A stretch of DNA of 6,697 nucleotides from Pseudomonas sp. (lineage in GTDB: Bacteria > Pseudomonadota > Gammaproteobacteria > Pseudomonadales > Pseudomonadaceae): NCBI GenBank assembly GCA_003525045.1, contig DQGF01000203.1, positions 1,953 to 8,649 of the forward strand. The letters run 5' to 3'. The translations under genes were made by a program, and so were the position numbers. Below are positions 1 to 6,697 of this stretch, one piece after another. How positions within the stretch are numbered: position 1 is the first letter of the stretch; the number at the start of each line of letters is the position of its first letter. The notes under the pieces are model-generated. The model did not search any database, was not told the DNA's origin, and saw nothing but the letters and a program-made list of their open reading frames with translations.

Positions 1-372
1 CTGTTTTATCAGGATCGTTGCATGCGTGCCGGTGCTTCGGCGTATGTGTCCAAGTCCAACGATTTGCAACATCTGCACAAGGCCGTCCAGGCCGTCATGG
101 CCGGTTATAGCTATTTCGCCAAGCTGCCTTCGAGCTCGGTGTCGCTGAATTCCTTGCAACGCAGCGAAAAAGACTTGATCGACAAACTCTCCGACCGGGA
201 ACTGACGATCTTCCAGTACCTGGCCCGGGGCATGAGTAACAAGGCCATCGCCGAAATCATGAACCTGAGCCACAAGACTGTCAGCACCTACAAGACCCGT
301 ACGATAGAGAAGCTCAACGTGGAGTCCCCAGTGCACCTGAGGGATTTCGCCTTGCGTAATCATCTGATCTGA
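1..372 (+). CDS. Response regulator, BvgA/EvgA type (NarL/LuxR family), 3' part only
   Basis: C-terminal 122 to 123 residues of a DNA-binding response regulator; the start and the phospho-acceptor aspartate lie outside the window. The frame is open from base 1, so the ATG at 22 is internal. The fragment begins in the last part of the receiver domain (G-A-S-A-Y-V-S-K, with the conserved receiver lysine at about fragment residue 18). A helix follows, ending in MAGYSYF, which resembles the MAGYTYF of Bordetella BvgA. A LuxR-type helix-turn-helix occupies about residues 62-107 (LSDRE...GMSNKAIAEIMNLSHKTVSTYKTR), nearly the same as BvgA's. By family knowledge it accepts phosphate from the HPt domain of its partner kinase and activates or represses promoters as a dimer. 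Its stop codon abuts the ATG of the hybrid kinase, so the two are almost certainly co-transcribed partners. The target genes cannot be read from this window. Confidence 0.93.
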   Translation: MFYQDRCMRAGASAYVSKSNDLQHLHKAVQAVMAGYSYFAKLPSSSVSLNSLQRSEKDLIDKLSDRELTIFQYLARGMSNKAIAEIMNLSHKTVSTYKTRTIEKLNVESPVHLRDFALRNHLI

Positions 373-3300
373 ATGAGGACCTTGCGGCGTTGGCGTCGTC
401 TGACCACCTTCCTGCTTGCGGGTTGTCTCTGGATGTCGAGTGTCCGTGCGCAGCCGCAGACACTGACGTTGCTGGGGCGCTCCAGTGCCGAGGGTCATGA
501 GGTCAAACTGTCAGCGACCGATTCCCGCTGGCTGCGGCAAAAGGGCCGATTGGTACTCGCCGTCTCCGCACCGGATTATCCTCCCTTCGACATCACCACC
601 ACGGGTACTGACTATGAGGGGTTGACCGCAGACTATGCCGGGCTGCTGCGGCAGCTTCTGCACGTAGAGATCGCCGTTCAGCGTTACGAATCGCGAGACG
701 ACGCGGTGCGAGCAATCAAACAAGGCACCGCGGATTTGCTTGGCACGGCCAACAGCTTTGAGGCCGAAAACCAAGAGCTGCGGATGTCCAGTGCCTATGC
801 CGTCGATCAACCGGTGCTGGTGACGCGCACTGAGTCATCGCAGCCGCTGGACCCGGACCTGGCCGGCAAACGGCTGGCGACGCTGTACCACTATTTGCCT
901 GAGCAGAGGGTGCAGGCGTTCTATCCCAAGGCCGATGTTCAGTTATTTCCCTCGACGCTGAGTGCGGTGGGAGCCGTAGCGTTCCGGCAGGCGGATGTCT
1001 ATCTGGGCGACGCGATCAGCGCCCATTACCTGATCAGCAAAAACTACCTCAACAATGTTCAGTTGGCCGACTTTTCGCGCATGGAGTCCGGTCGGTTTGC
1101 GTTTGCGATGACCCGCGACAACGAACAGTTGCATCGCATCGTCAACAAGGCGCTGGCGGCGGTGAGCACCAATGAACAAATGAACATCCTGCGTCGATGG
1201 GACGCCAGCGGGGCTTCCATTTCGGGTGCGCAAACGCTGCAATTGAGCGTGGCCGAGCAGCGTTGGCTCGATCGACATCCGCGCGCAAGCGTGGCGATGA
1301 ACGAAAACATCCTGCCGATTTCGTTTATCGACAGGGATGGAAAGTTTCGCGGCATCAGTGCTGATGTGCTGGCCAAAATCAGTCTGCGCACCGGATTGCA
1401 GTTTGATATACGGCCCGCTAAATCAATCGCCGAGATGTTGGAGTCGCTCAAGACCGGAGAGGTCGATCTGGTGGCGGGGATAAGCCCCAGCATTGAACGC
1501 GAGACCGAGTTGCGCTTCACTCGGCCGTTTCTCACCAGCCCGAATGTGCTGGTGACTCGCCTGGGGCCGAACAATCCCACGACCCTGGATGAAATGGCCG
1601 GAAAAACACTGGCTGTCACCCAAGGCAACAGTGCCGGTGAATTCATTCGTCAACATTTCCCGCAGATCAGGCTGGTCAATGCTCCCTTGACCGCGGATGC
1701 GATGGAAATGGTCGCCCGGGGCAAGGCTGACGGCGGTATCAACTCATTGATCGCCGCCCGCTACATGATTTCCCGGCGATACCGGGATCAGCTGAAGGTG
1801 ACCAGCACCGTCGGCACCGATCCGGCCCGCAGCACCCTGGCGACCAGTCGCGAGGCCGTTGAGCTGCATTCGATCCTGGACAAGGCGCTGCTCAGTATCG
1901 CCCCCGACGAAATCGATGCTCTGACCCTTTATTGGCGTAATGATCTGATGGTGGAGCAAAGCTTCTGGCTGCGTCATCGACAGACCATTTTTCAAGCATT
2001 TGCCGCGGCCGGCGCCTTGCTGGTGCTTGCCCTGGTCTGGATCGGTTACCAGCGTCGGCAGATCCGCCAGCGCCAGTTGTTGCTCAGTCAACTGCAGGAC
2101 GCCAAGGACGCCGCCGACGAGGCCAATCGTGCCAAGACCACGTTTCTGGCGACCATGAGCCATGAGATCCGCACGCCGATGAACGCCCTGATCGGCATGC
2201 TCGAATTGGCGCAGAAGCAGGCGCAGGAGGGCATTGCCGACCGTGCCGCGATTGAAGTGGCATCGAATGCCGGACAACAATTATTGGCGTTGATCGGCGA
2301 CATTCTGGACATCGCCCGCATCGAATCCGGGCATTTGTCGCTGACCCCTGACCGAGCCAACCTGCGCACGCTGGTGGAGTCGGTGTGTCGGGTTTTCGAG
2401 GGCCTGGCACGGCAGAAGAGCCTGGAGTGGCGGGTCGATCTGGATCCGCACAGCGACTGCGATGTGTTGATCGATCCCACGCGCTTCAAGCAGGTGCTGT
2501 CCAATCTGTTGAGCAATGCCATCAAGTTCACCCGGGAAGGTGAAGTGAGCCTGACGCTGCGGGTCGAGCCTGTCCTGTCGGGGCATCTGGCGGTCAGTGT
2601 GCGCATCGAAGACAGCGGCATCGGCATCGGCACAGTGGATCAGCAGCGCTTGTTCAGTCCTTTCGTTCAGGCCGGCAACAGCCAGCAGTCCGGCCGTAGT
2701 GGTTCCGGCCTGGGATTGGTGATCAGCCGCTCTTTGTGCGAAATGATGGGTGGTCGATTGCAGCTCGACAGCGTTCTTGGGCGGGGCACCCGGATCGACG
2801 TCAGTCTTGAACTGGTGACGTTGCAAGCGTTGCCTTCCAGCGAGTCGCCCGCCAGCGAGCTGCAAGTGCCTACCCGGTCGCTGGTGATCCTGGTGGTGGA
2901 CGATTACCCGGCCAATCGATTGTTGCTGTCACGACAGCTGAGCTTTCTGGGGCATCGGGTTCTGGAGGCCGAGGACGGCGAGCGCGGCCTGGCGCAGTGG
3001 CGCGAACATGAGTTCGATCTGATCATCACCGACTGCAACATGCCGATGATCAGTGGTTATGAACTGGCGGGGGCGATACGCGATGACGAGCGGGCTCAAG
3101 GGTTGCAACCGACGCCGATTCTGGGGTTTACCGCCAATGCGCAGCCCGAGGAGAAGATCCGCTGCGTGGAAGCGGGGATGGACGACTGTCTGTTCAAACC
3201 CATCCGGCTGGCAGATTTGAGTGAATGGCTGGCTTTGAGGTTTGCGCCTGAATTGCCCATGGTGATCGCAGCACCTGCAACGTCCGAGATCGACCTGAGC

Positions 3301-3609
3301 GGCCTGGAACTCTACGTCGGTGCAGACCGAGAGCTGATCGAACAATTGCTGCGCGATCTGGCCGTGACTAACCGCGATGACCGCGATCTTCTGCTGCAGC
3401 TGCACACCCGCGGCAATCTCCACGACTTGCAGAGACTGGCGCACCGCATCAAGGGCGGCGCACTCATGGTTCGCGCGGCCGGTCTGATCCAGTGTTGCGA
3501 GCAGCTGGAGCGTGCCTGTGGCGAGGGCCGCGCAGCACTGATCGACGAGGCTGTCGATCAGTTGCAACAGGCCATGACGCGCCTGGATCATCGCCTTGTA
3601 CAGGGCTGA
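373..3609 (+). CDS. BvgS/EvgS-type unorthodox hybrid histidine kinase with two periplasmic VFT domains
   Basis: Inner-membrane sensor kinase of 1078 residues, partner of the upstream regulator. Order seen: basic N-terminus and hydrophobic signal peptide (1-26, likely cut after SVRA); VFT1 (about 52-280) and VFT2 (about 296-525), both of the SBP_bac_3 solute-binding fold; one membrane helix (about 539-558); a short helical linker; HisKA with phospho-site H597 in [11 protein letters not shown]; HATPase_c with N711/N715, DSGIGIG (747-753) and GSGLGL (777-782); receiver with D843/D844, phospho-acceptor D887, T920 and K942; and HPt with H1024 in AHRIKGG. All four-step phosphorelay residues are intact. 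Bordetella BvgS is somewhat longer and carries a PAS domain before HisKA, which is absent here. The start is fixed by the signal peptide, but no clear ribosome binding site precedes it, so translation is probably coupled to the regulator gene. The sensed ligand is unknown. The family call is very secure; a bvgS or evgS symbol would overstate function. Confidence 0.96.
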   Translation: MRTLRRWRRLTTFLLAGCLWMSSVRAQPQTLTLLGRSSAEGHEVKLSATDSRWLRQKGRLVLAVSAPDYPPFDITTTGTDYEGLTADYAGLLRQLLHVEIAVQRYESRDDAVRAIKQGTADLLGTANSFEAENQELRMSSAYAVDQPVLVTRTESSQPLDPDLAGKRLATLYHYLPEQRVQAFYPKADVQLFPSTLSAVGAVAFRQADVYLGDAISAHYLISKNYLNNVQLADFSRMESGRFAFAMTRDNEQLHRIVNKALAAVSTNEQMNILRRWDASGASISGAQTLQLSVAEQRWLDRHPRASVAMNENILPISFIDRDGKFRGISADVLAKISLRTGLQFDIRPAKSIAEMLESLKTGEVDLVAGISPSIERETELRFTRPFLTSPNVLVTRLGPNNPTTLDEMAGKTLAVTQGNSAGEFIRQHFPQIRLVNAPLTADAMEMVARGKADGGINSLIAARYMISRRYRDQLKVTSTVGTDPARSTLATSREAVELHSILDKALLSIAPDEIDALTLYWRNDLMVEQSFWLRHRQTIFQAFAAAGALLVLALVWIGYQRRQIRQRQLLLSQLQDAKDAADEANRAKTTFLATMSHEIRTPMNALIGMLELAQKQAQEGIADRAAIEVASNAGQQLLALIGDILDIARIESGHLSLTPDRANLRTLVESVCRVFEGLARQKSLEWRVDLDPHSDCDVLIDPTRFKQVLSNLLSNAIKFTREGEVSLTLRVEPVLSGHLAVSVRIEDSGIGIGTVDQQRLFSPFVQAGNSQQSGRSGSGLGLVISRSLCEMMGGRLQLDSVLGRGTRIDVSLELVTLQALPSSESPASELQVPTRSLVILVVDDYPANRLLLSRQLSFLGHRVLEAEDGERGLAQWREHEFDLIITDCNMPMISGYELAGAIRDDERAQGLQPTPILGFTANAQPEEKIRCVEAGMDDCLFKPIRLADLSEWLALRFAPELPMVIAAPATSEIDLSGLELYVGADRELIEQLLRDLAVTNRDDRDLLLQLHTRGNLHDLQRLAHRIKGGALMVRAAGLIQCCEQLERACGEGRAALIDEAVDQLQQAMTRLDHRLVQG

Positions 3610-3612
3610 CGT

Positions 3613-4416
3613 TTAATCCCAGTTCGGGGCGATACCTTTGGGACTGGTCAGACGTTGGCCACGATCCAGACCGGCGATCAAGGCCATGTCAGCGTCGCTC
3701 AACTTCATGGCGCAGGTTTTCAGGTTGCTGGCCAGATTGGCGCGTTTGGTGGACGAGGGAATCACTGCGTAACCCAGTTGCACGGCCCAGGCCAGGGTGA
3801 CCTGTGCCGGTGTCGCCTGCAGGCGATCGGCGATCTGCTGGATGACCGGGTCCTTGAGTACTTCACCGTAAGCGAGGGTCATGTACGAGGTGATCTGAAT
3901 GCCTCGGCTCTGCGCGAACGCGACGACCTTGCGGTTTTGCAAGTACGGATGCAATTCGATCTGGTTGGTGGCGATGTTCTCGGCACCGACCGCAGCGATC
4001 GCCTGTTGCATCAGGTCGACGGTGAAGTTGGACACCCCGATCTGCCGGGTCAGGCCGAGCTTTTTGGCTTCGAGCAGGGCGGTCATGAATTCTGCCACCG
4101 GCACCTGGTCTTCCGGCGACGGCCAGTGGATCAGGGTCAGGTCCAGGTAGTCGGTCTGCAGTTTTTGCAGACTCTCCTTGAGGCTGTCGATCAGGCGGTC
4201 CTTGGCGAAATTGGCGACCCAGATCTTGCTGGTGATGAACAGTTCTTCACGGGCAATGCCGCTGGCGGCAATGGCTTGGCCGACCTCGGCTTCGTTCTCG
4301 TAGATTTGCGCGGTATCGATGGCCCGGTAGCCGAGCTCAAGGCCTGTGCTCACCGAATCGATGACCACCTGGCCTTGCAAGCGAAACGTACCAAGACCGA
4401 ATGCGGGAATAGACAT
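3613..4416 (-). CDS. dkgB: 2,5-diketo-D-gluconate reductase B, aldo/keto reductase
   Basis: Cytoplasmic NADPH-dependent aldo/keto reductase. In family members it reduces 2,5-diketo-D-gluconate to 2-keto-L-gulonate, and also methylglyoxal and other small aldehydes. The 267-residue length equals that of E. coli DkgB, and long stretches agree with it as I remember it ([41 protein letters not shown]). The catalytic tetrad is visible as D34, Y39, K64 and H97. The cofactor loop reads [13 protein letters not shown] (219-231), with serine where many aldo/keto reductases have lysine, as in E. coli DkgB. The frame stays open upstream to a TTG at 4500. The ATG at 4416 is preferred because the family N-terminus begins there (MSIPAFG) and GGAG lies 6 nt upstream. 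The gene converges on the sensor kinase gene with 3 bp between stop codons and has no same-strand partner close by. The physiological substrate in this strain is inferred, not shown. Confidence 0.94.
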   Translation of the reverse strand: MSIPAFGLGTFRLQGQVVIDSVSTGLELGYRAIDTAQIYENEAEVGQAIAASGIAREELFITSKIWVANFAKDRLIDSLKESLQKLQTDYLDLTLIHWPSPEDQVPVAEFMTALLEAKKLGLTRQIGVSNFTVDLMQQAIAAVGAENIATNQIELHPYLQNRKVVAFAQSRGIQITSYMTLAYGEVLKDPVIQQIADRLQATPAQVTLAWAVQLGYAVIPSSTKRANLASNLKTCAMKLSDADMALIAGLDRGQRLTSPKGIAPNWD

Positions 4417-4422
4417 CAATGA

Positions 4423-4426
4423 CTCC
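4423..4426 (-). promoter_or_regulatory. Ribosome binding site of dkgB
   Basis: On the minus strand GGAG lies 6 nt before the ATG at 4416. It settles the start at 4416 rather than the upstream in-frame TTG at 4500, which would add 28 residues unlike the family. Confidence 0.75.
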
Positions 4427-4558
4427 AGGGGTTGCAGTGGGAATGGACAGGAGTATCCGCGCCTGCATCCTTGAGAAAAACCGCTGGATCGGCAAAGCAA
4501 TGTTTACCGCAAGTCATGAATCGGGGGCGACCTGGGTATTGAGGGTGTTTGTTCTGGC

Positions 4559-4629
4559 GCCTTCGCGGGCAAGCCTCGCTCCTACAAAATCTGCGCCCCC
4601 CTGTAGGAGCGAGGCTTGCCCGCGAAGGC
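4559..4629. repeat. REPIN: inverted pair of REP elements forming a long hairpin
   Basis: Bases 4559-4586 are perfectly complementary to 4602-4629, giving a 28-bp stem with a 15-nt loop (4587-4601). Each arm is one REP unit, reading TGTAGGAGCGAGGCTTGCCC then GCGAAGG on the plus strand of the right arm. This unit is abundant between genes in fluorescent Pseudomonas genomes. By established knowledge such pairs are non-autonomous elements mobilised by RAYT (IS200/IS605-like) transposases; no RAYT gene is in the window. The element sits after the LysR gene stop and before dkgB, both leftward. It may stop or stabilise the LysR transcript and insulate dkgB. It lacks the U-tract of a standard intrinsic terminator on either strand. 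Confidence 0.88.
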
Positions 4630-4685
4630 CGCGATTCGGTTTTCGAAATAAAAACTCCGCCAGCCCCGATCAGCTTGTCGATGCC

Positions 4686-5594
4686 CTAGGCAATATCGCT
4701 GTGGCTGAATTCCTCACCAAGAAAGTCGATCAACGTCCGCACTGACGGCAGCAACCCGCGGCGCGATGGGAATATTGCGTGGACGATCCCGCACTTGGGG
4801 GCCCAGCCCGGCACCAGCTCCACCAAGCGTCCGGTGGCGATGTCATCACGCACCACCACGTTCGGCAGGTGCGCGATGCCGATCCCCGCGAGCACCGCGT
4901 GACGCAGCGCTAACAAGTCATCGGTGACCATGCGCGGCGCGTGTCGAATCACTGCACTGGCGCCATCGGCGCCGAACAGTTCCCACTGATAGTCACGCTG
5001 CGCCGCGCCCCAATGCAGGCTCGGCAGACCGCTGAGGTCGGCCGGGGCAGCGGGTGCCGACAGGCGTTCGCAAAAGGCCGGGCTGCCCACCAGGCTCTGG
5101 GTGCTATTGCCCAATACCTTCATCACCATGTCGGTGTTTTCCAGCGGCGGAAAGCGCACCCGCAAGGCGACGTCGAAACCCTCGTGGATCAGGTCGACCC
5201 GGCGGTTGGTGCTTTCGATGAACAATTCCACCAGGGGGTACTTGAGCATGTAGCGGGTCAGCATCGGCCCGACCCAGGAATTGAGCAGGGCGGTGGGGCA
5301 ACTGATGCGCACCAGCCCCTGGGGTTCGGAGCGGTTGCGCTCGATCAGTTCGGCGGCGCTTTCCGCTTCGACGCGCATGGCCAGACAGCGCTGGTAATAG
5401 GCTTGGCCGATTTCGGTCAGCGAACAATGTCGACTGCTGCGGTGCAGCAGGCGTACGCCGAGGCGCTCTTCGAGCTCGGCAATGCGCCGGCTGAGTTTGG
5501 ATTTGGGCATGTCCAGCGCCCGTCCGGCCGGAGCGAAACCGTGGTGCTCCACCACTTGGGTGAAGTAGTAGAGGGTGTTGAGGTCTTCCACCAT
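4686..5594 (-). CDS. LysR-type transcriptional regulator divergent from pirin
   Basis: A 302-residue LysR-family regulator, the usual length. The N-terminal winged helix-turn-helix covers about residues 1-62 (DLNTLYYFTQVVEHHGFAPA, then PKSKLSRRIAELEERLGVRLLHRSSR). A linker helix (about 63-90) and a substrate-binding-like effector domain (about 92-295) follow, the latter opening with GLVRISCPTAL. The N-terminus belongs to the large CrgA/DmlR/AaeR-like branch, whose effectors are varied. The ATG at 5594 has GGAG 4 nt upstream. The gene is divergent from the pirin gene with a 104-bp spacer, the classic layout in which a LysR regulator controls its neighbour and often itself. Two inverted repeats in that spacer, one covering this gene's own ribosome binding site, support this. 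The inducer is unknown. I see no frameshift or truncation. Confidence 0.93.
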   Translation of the reverse strand: MVEDLNTLYYFTQVVEHHGFAPAGRALDMPKSKLSRRIAELEERLGVRLLHRSSRHCSLTEIGQAYYQRCLAMRVEAESAAELIERNRSEPQGLVRISCPTALLNSWVGPMLTRYMLKYPLVELFIESTNRRVDLIHEGFDVALRVRFPPLENTDMVMKVLGNSTQSLVGSPAFCERLSAPAAPADLSGLPSLHWGAAQRDYQWELFGADGASAVIRHAPRMVTDDLLALRHAVLAGIGIAHLPNVVVRDDIATGRLVELVPGWAPKCGIVHAIFPSRRGLLPSVRTLIDFLGEEFSHSDIA

Positions 5595-5612
5595 CGTTCT
5601 CCATATAGAACG
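5595..5612. promoter_or_regulatory. Inverted repeat 1, candidate LysR operator over the LysR gene ribosome binding site
   Basis: Perfect dyad CGTTCT-ccatat-AGAACG (6-bp arms, 6-nt spacer) immediately before the LysR start codon. It contains the GGAG (minus strand, 5599-5602) used by that gene. Its position suggests an operator for the neighbouring LysR regulator with an autoregulatory effect. It could also act as a small RNA hairpin that limits translation. The dyad is seen; binding is inferred. Confidence 0.5.
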
Positions 5613-5615
5613 CTA

Positions 5616-5634
5616 AGACTGATTTTTGCAGTCT
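5616..5634. promoter_or_regulatory. Inverted repeat 2, candidate second LysR half of the operator
   Basis: Perfect dyad AGACTG-atttttg-CAGTCT (6-bp arms, 7-nt spacer). Its centre (5625) is about 21 bp, or two helical turns, from that of inverted repeat 1 (5603.5). LysR tetramers typically bind two sites on one face of the helix, the second close to the -35 of the target promoter. A possible -10 for pirin is TTTAAG at 5655-5660, with no good -35 at the matching distance, as expected for an activator-dependent promoter. Binding is inferred. Confidence 0.45.
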
Positions 5635-5689
5635 AGTGCATCAAAGGCTGCGGTTTTAAGCTTTGTCCATCGCGTCACACAACAGAGTT

Positions 5690-5694
5690 GGAGG
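5690..5694 (+). promoter_or_regulatory. Ribosome binding site of the pirin gene
   Basis: GGAGG lies 4 nt before the ATG at 5699. It decides for this start over an in-frame TTG at 5663, which has no ribosome binding site and would add 12 residues before the normal pirin N-terminus. Confidence 0.8.
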
Positions 5695-5698
5695 CAGA

Positions 5699-6565
5699 AT
5701 GAAAAACATCATCGGTATCTACACCAGCCCACGGGCCCATTGGGTTGGCGACGGCTTTCCGGTTCGCACACTGTTTTCCTACGACAACCTGGGCAAACAC
5801 ATCAGCCCGTTTTTGCTGCTCGATCACGCCGGTCCCACGGATTTCACCCCGACCACCGAGCGTCGTGGCGTTGGTCAGCATCCACACCGCGGTTTCGAAA
5901 CCGTGACTATCGTTTACAAGGGCGAACTGGAGCACCGCGACTCCACTGGCAGCGGTGGCAAGATCGGTCCCGGCGACGTGCAATGGATGACCGCCGCGTC
6001 GGGGATTCTCCACGAAGAATTCCACTCCGAAGGTTTCGCCCGGAGCGGCGGCACCCTGGAAATGGTTCAGCTGTGGGTCAACTTGCCAGCCAAGGACAAA
6101 ATGGCCGCCGCCGGTTACCAGACGATTCTCGATGGCGACATCCCGAGCATCCCGCTCAAGGACCAGGCCGGCAGCCTGCGCTTGATCGCCGGTGAGTTCG
6201 ACGGCCACACCGGCCCGGCGCGAACCTTTACGCCGATCGATGTCTGGGACATTCGCTTGAACGCCGGCAAGTTGCTGACCCTGGATCTGCACGAAGGGCG
6301 CAATACCGCAGTGGTGGTGCTGCGCGGAACGGTTCAGGTCAACGGTCTGGAACCGGTGCGAGAAGGGCAGTTGGCGTTGTTTGGGCGCGACGGCAATCAG
6401 CTCAGCCTCGAAGCCAATAACGACGCCGTGGTGTTGCTGCTCAGCGGCGAACCGATCGACGAGCCGATCGTCGGTCACGGTCCGTTCGTGATGAACAGCG
6501 AGCAGGAAATTCATCAGGCCTTTGCCGATTTCCAATCGGGCCGTTTCGGTCGGATGAGCGGTTGA
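5699..6565 (+). CDS. Pirin family protein (bicupin, possible quercetinase-like dioxygenase)
   Basis: A 288-residue cytoplasmic bicupin of the pirin family, full length like human pirin. The N-terminal cupin (about 20-130) carries the metal ligands H61 and H63 in HPHRGFETVTIVYKGELEH, and H105 and E107 in SGILHEEF. This is the His-His-His-Glu set that binds iron in pirins. The C-terminal cupin (about 175-285) ends in the conserved tail GEPIDEPIVGHGPFVMN followed by a Q-A-F-x-D-F-x-x-G-x-F-G segment. Some pirins (human pirin, E. coli YhhW) oxidise quercetin in vitro; others act as regulators. The substrate here cannot be told from sequence. The gene is divergent from a LysR regulator with paired inverted repeats between, so an inducible role in handling an aromatic or electrophilic compound is a reasonable inference. 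It may be co-transcribed with the gene starting at 6692. Confidence 0.94.
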   Translation: MKNIIGIYTSPRAHWVGDGFPVRTLFSYDNLGKHISPFLLLDHAGPTDFTPTTERRGVGQHPHRGFETVTIVYKGELEHRDSTGSGGKIGPGDVQWMTAASGILHEEFHSEGFARSGGTLEMVQLWVNLPAKDKMAAAGYQTILDGDIPSIPLKDQAGSLRLIAGEFDGHTGPARTFTPIDVWDIRLNAGKLLTLDLHEGRNTAVVVLRGTVQVNGLEPVREGQLALFGRDGNQLSLEANNDAVVLLLSGEPIDEPIVGHGPFVMNSEQEIHQAFADFQSGRFGRMSG

Positions 6566-6691
6566 ATCAATGCGGCAACGTTGTGGCGTGCCAGGTTTGG
6601 CTGACTACGCTTGCCTGGCCGCGGTTGACGAAAAAACAGAGTTCACTCACGCCGGCCCCGTTCGGCATCGATTAAAAGCGAGGATTTCCCC
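6566..6691 (+). other. Intergenic spacer downstream of pirin
   Basis: The 126-bp spacer has no open frame I would call. It contains a 6-bp inverted repeat (GCCAGG at 6590-6595 and CCTGGC at 6614-6619, 18-nt loop) without a T-tract, so it is a poor terminator. It also has a -35-like TTGACG at 6625-6630 with no good -10 at 16 to 18 nt. Whether the next gene has its own promoter or reads on from pirin stays open. Confidence 0.6.
6680..6684 (+). promoter_or_regulatory. Ribosome binding site of the next gene
   Basis: GAGGA lies 7 nt before the ATG at 6692, a standard spacing. It is the main reason to treat the last bases of the window as the beginning of a gene. Confidence 0.6.
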
Positions 6692-6697
6692 ATGACT
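6692..6697 (+). CDS. Probable start of another gene (first two codons only)
   Basis: ATG ACT at the window edge, in good register with a GAGGA ribosome binding site. Only Met-Thr is visible, so no product can be named. It has the same direction as pirin, 126 bp downstream, and may share its transcript and regulation. Confidence 0.5.

Larger units (their letters stand above)
4417..4685. other. Intergenic spacer between the LysR gene and dkgB
   Basis: This 269-bp spacer runs from the 3' end of the LysR gene to the start of dkgB, both read leftwards. It holds the REPIN hairpin (4559-4629) and the dkgB ribosome binding site. Reading the minus strand between the hairpin and dkgB, I see no convincing -35/-10 pair; the best candidate is TTGCCG, 17 nt, AAGGAT, which is weak. 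An open frame crossing the spacer on the plus strand (4419-4745) runs through the repeat and resembles no protein I know, so I do not call a gene here. Confidence 0.7.

Noticed and set aside
373..450. Twin-arginine signal in the sensor kinase N-terminus (RRWRR)
   Set aside because: The residues after the arginines (WRRLTTFLL) do not fit the S/T-R-R-x-F-L-K pattern, and a membrane kinase of this family uses the Sec route.
3655..4422. 255-codon open frame on the plus strand opposite dkgB
   Set aside because: It lies wholly antisense to a clear DkgB gene. Its composition (many G, H, Q, D) is typical of a high-GC shadow frame and it shows no domain.
4419..4745. Small plus-strand open frame through the REPIN
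   Set aside because: It translates the repeat arms, overlaps the 3' end of the LysR gene, and resembles no protein I know.
4941..5636. 231-codon open frame opposite the LysR gene
   Set aside because: Antisense shadow of a well-supported LysR gene in GC-rich DNA, with no recognisable motif.
5675..6535. 286-codon open frame opposite pirin
   Set aside because: Complete antisense overlap with a pirin gene whose metal ligands are intact. It shows no motif and no ribosome binding site that I can support.
6590..6619. Intrinsic terminator after pirin
   Set aside because: The stem is only 6 bp with an 18-nt loop and no T-tract follows, so it is not a convincing terminator.
6625..6653. Sigma70 promoter for the gene at 6692
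   Set aside because: TTGACG is a good -35 match, but the sequence 16 to 18 nt downstream (near CACGCC) is not a -10.
1..6697. CRISPR array, tRNA, rRNA, prophage or defence island
   Set aside because: There are no regularly spaced direct repeats, no tRNA-like cloverleaf or rRNA sequence, and no transposase, integrase or nuclease gene. All long frames are accounted for by the genes listed.

Overview
The window looks like chromosome from a Pseudomonas of the fluorescens/putida type. The base composition is GC-rich with strong third-position GC. The aldo/keto reductase reads like a close relative of enterobacterial DkgB. An intergenic hairpin carries the 'TGTAGGAGCGAGG...' repeat unit common in fluorescent pseudomonads. 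This assignment rests on recognition by eye; no search was run.

Left part (1-3609, + strand): a BvgAS/EvgAS-type phosphorelay. The window opens inside a NarL/LuxR-class response regulator of the BvgA family, with only its C-terminal 122 residues present. Its stop codon is followed with no gap by the ATG of a 1078-residue unorthodox hybrid kinase. The kinase has a signal peptide, two periplasmic Venus-flytrap (VFT) domains, one membrane segment, a kinase core, a receiver and an HPt domain, with all phosphorelay residues present. There is no room for a PAS domain between the membrane and the kinase core, unlike Bordetella BvgS. The expected flow is periplasmic signal > H597 > D887 > H1024 > aspartate of the upstream regulator. 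The target genes are unknown.

Middle (3613-4685, - strand): dkgB, a 267-residue NADPH-dependent aldo/keto reductase, convergent with the kinase gene and only 3 bp from it. Upstream of it is a 269-bp spacer holding a perfect 28-bp-stem hairpin that matches a REPIN (paired REP elements).

Right part (4686-6697): a LysR-type regulator (- strand) is divergent from a full-length pirin-family bicupin (+ strand). The 104-bp spacer between them contains two neighbouring perfect inverted repeats with centres about 21 bp apart, a plausible two-site LysR operator. This suggests the regulator controls pirin and perhaps itself. Downstream of pirin is a 126-bp spacer, and the last six bases are the probable start of another gene with a good ribosome binding site.

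The window is mostly ordinary Pseudomonas accessory chromosome. No new defence or mobile system was seen. The best leads are the PAS-less sensor with complementary losses of ligand residues in its two VFT domains, and the twin dyads between the LysR gene and pirin.
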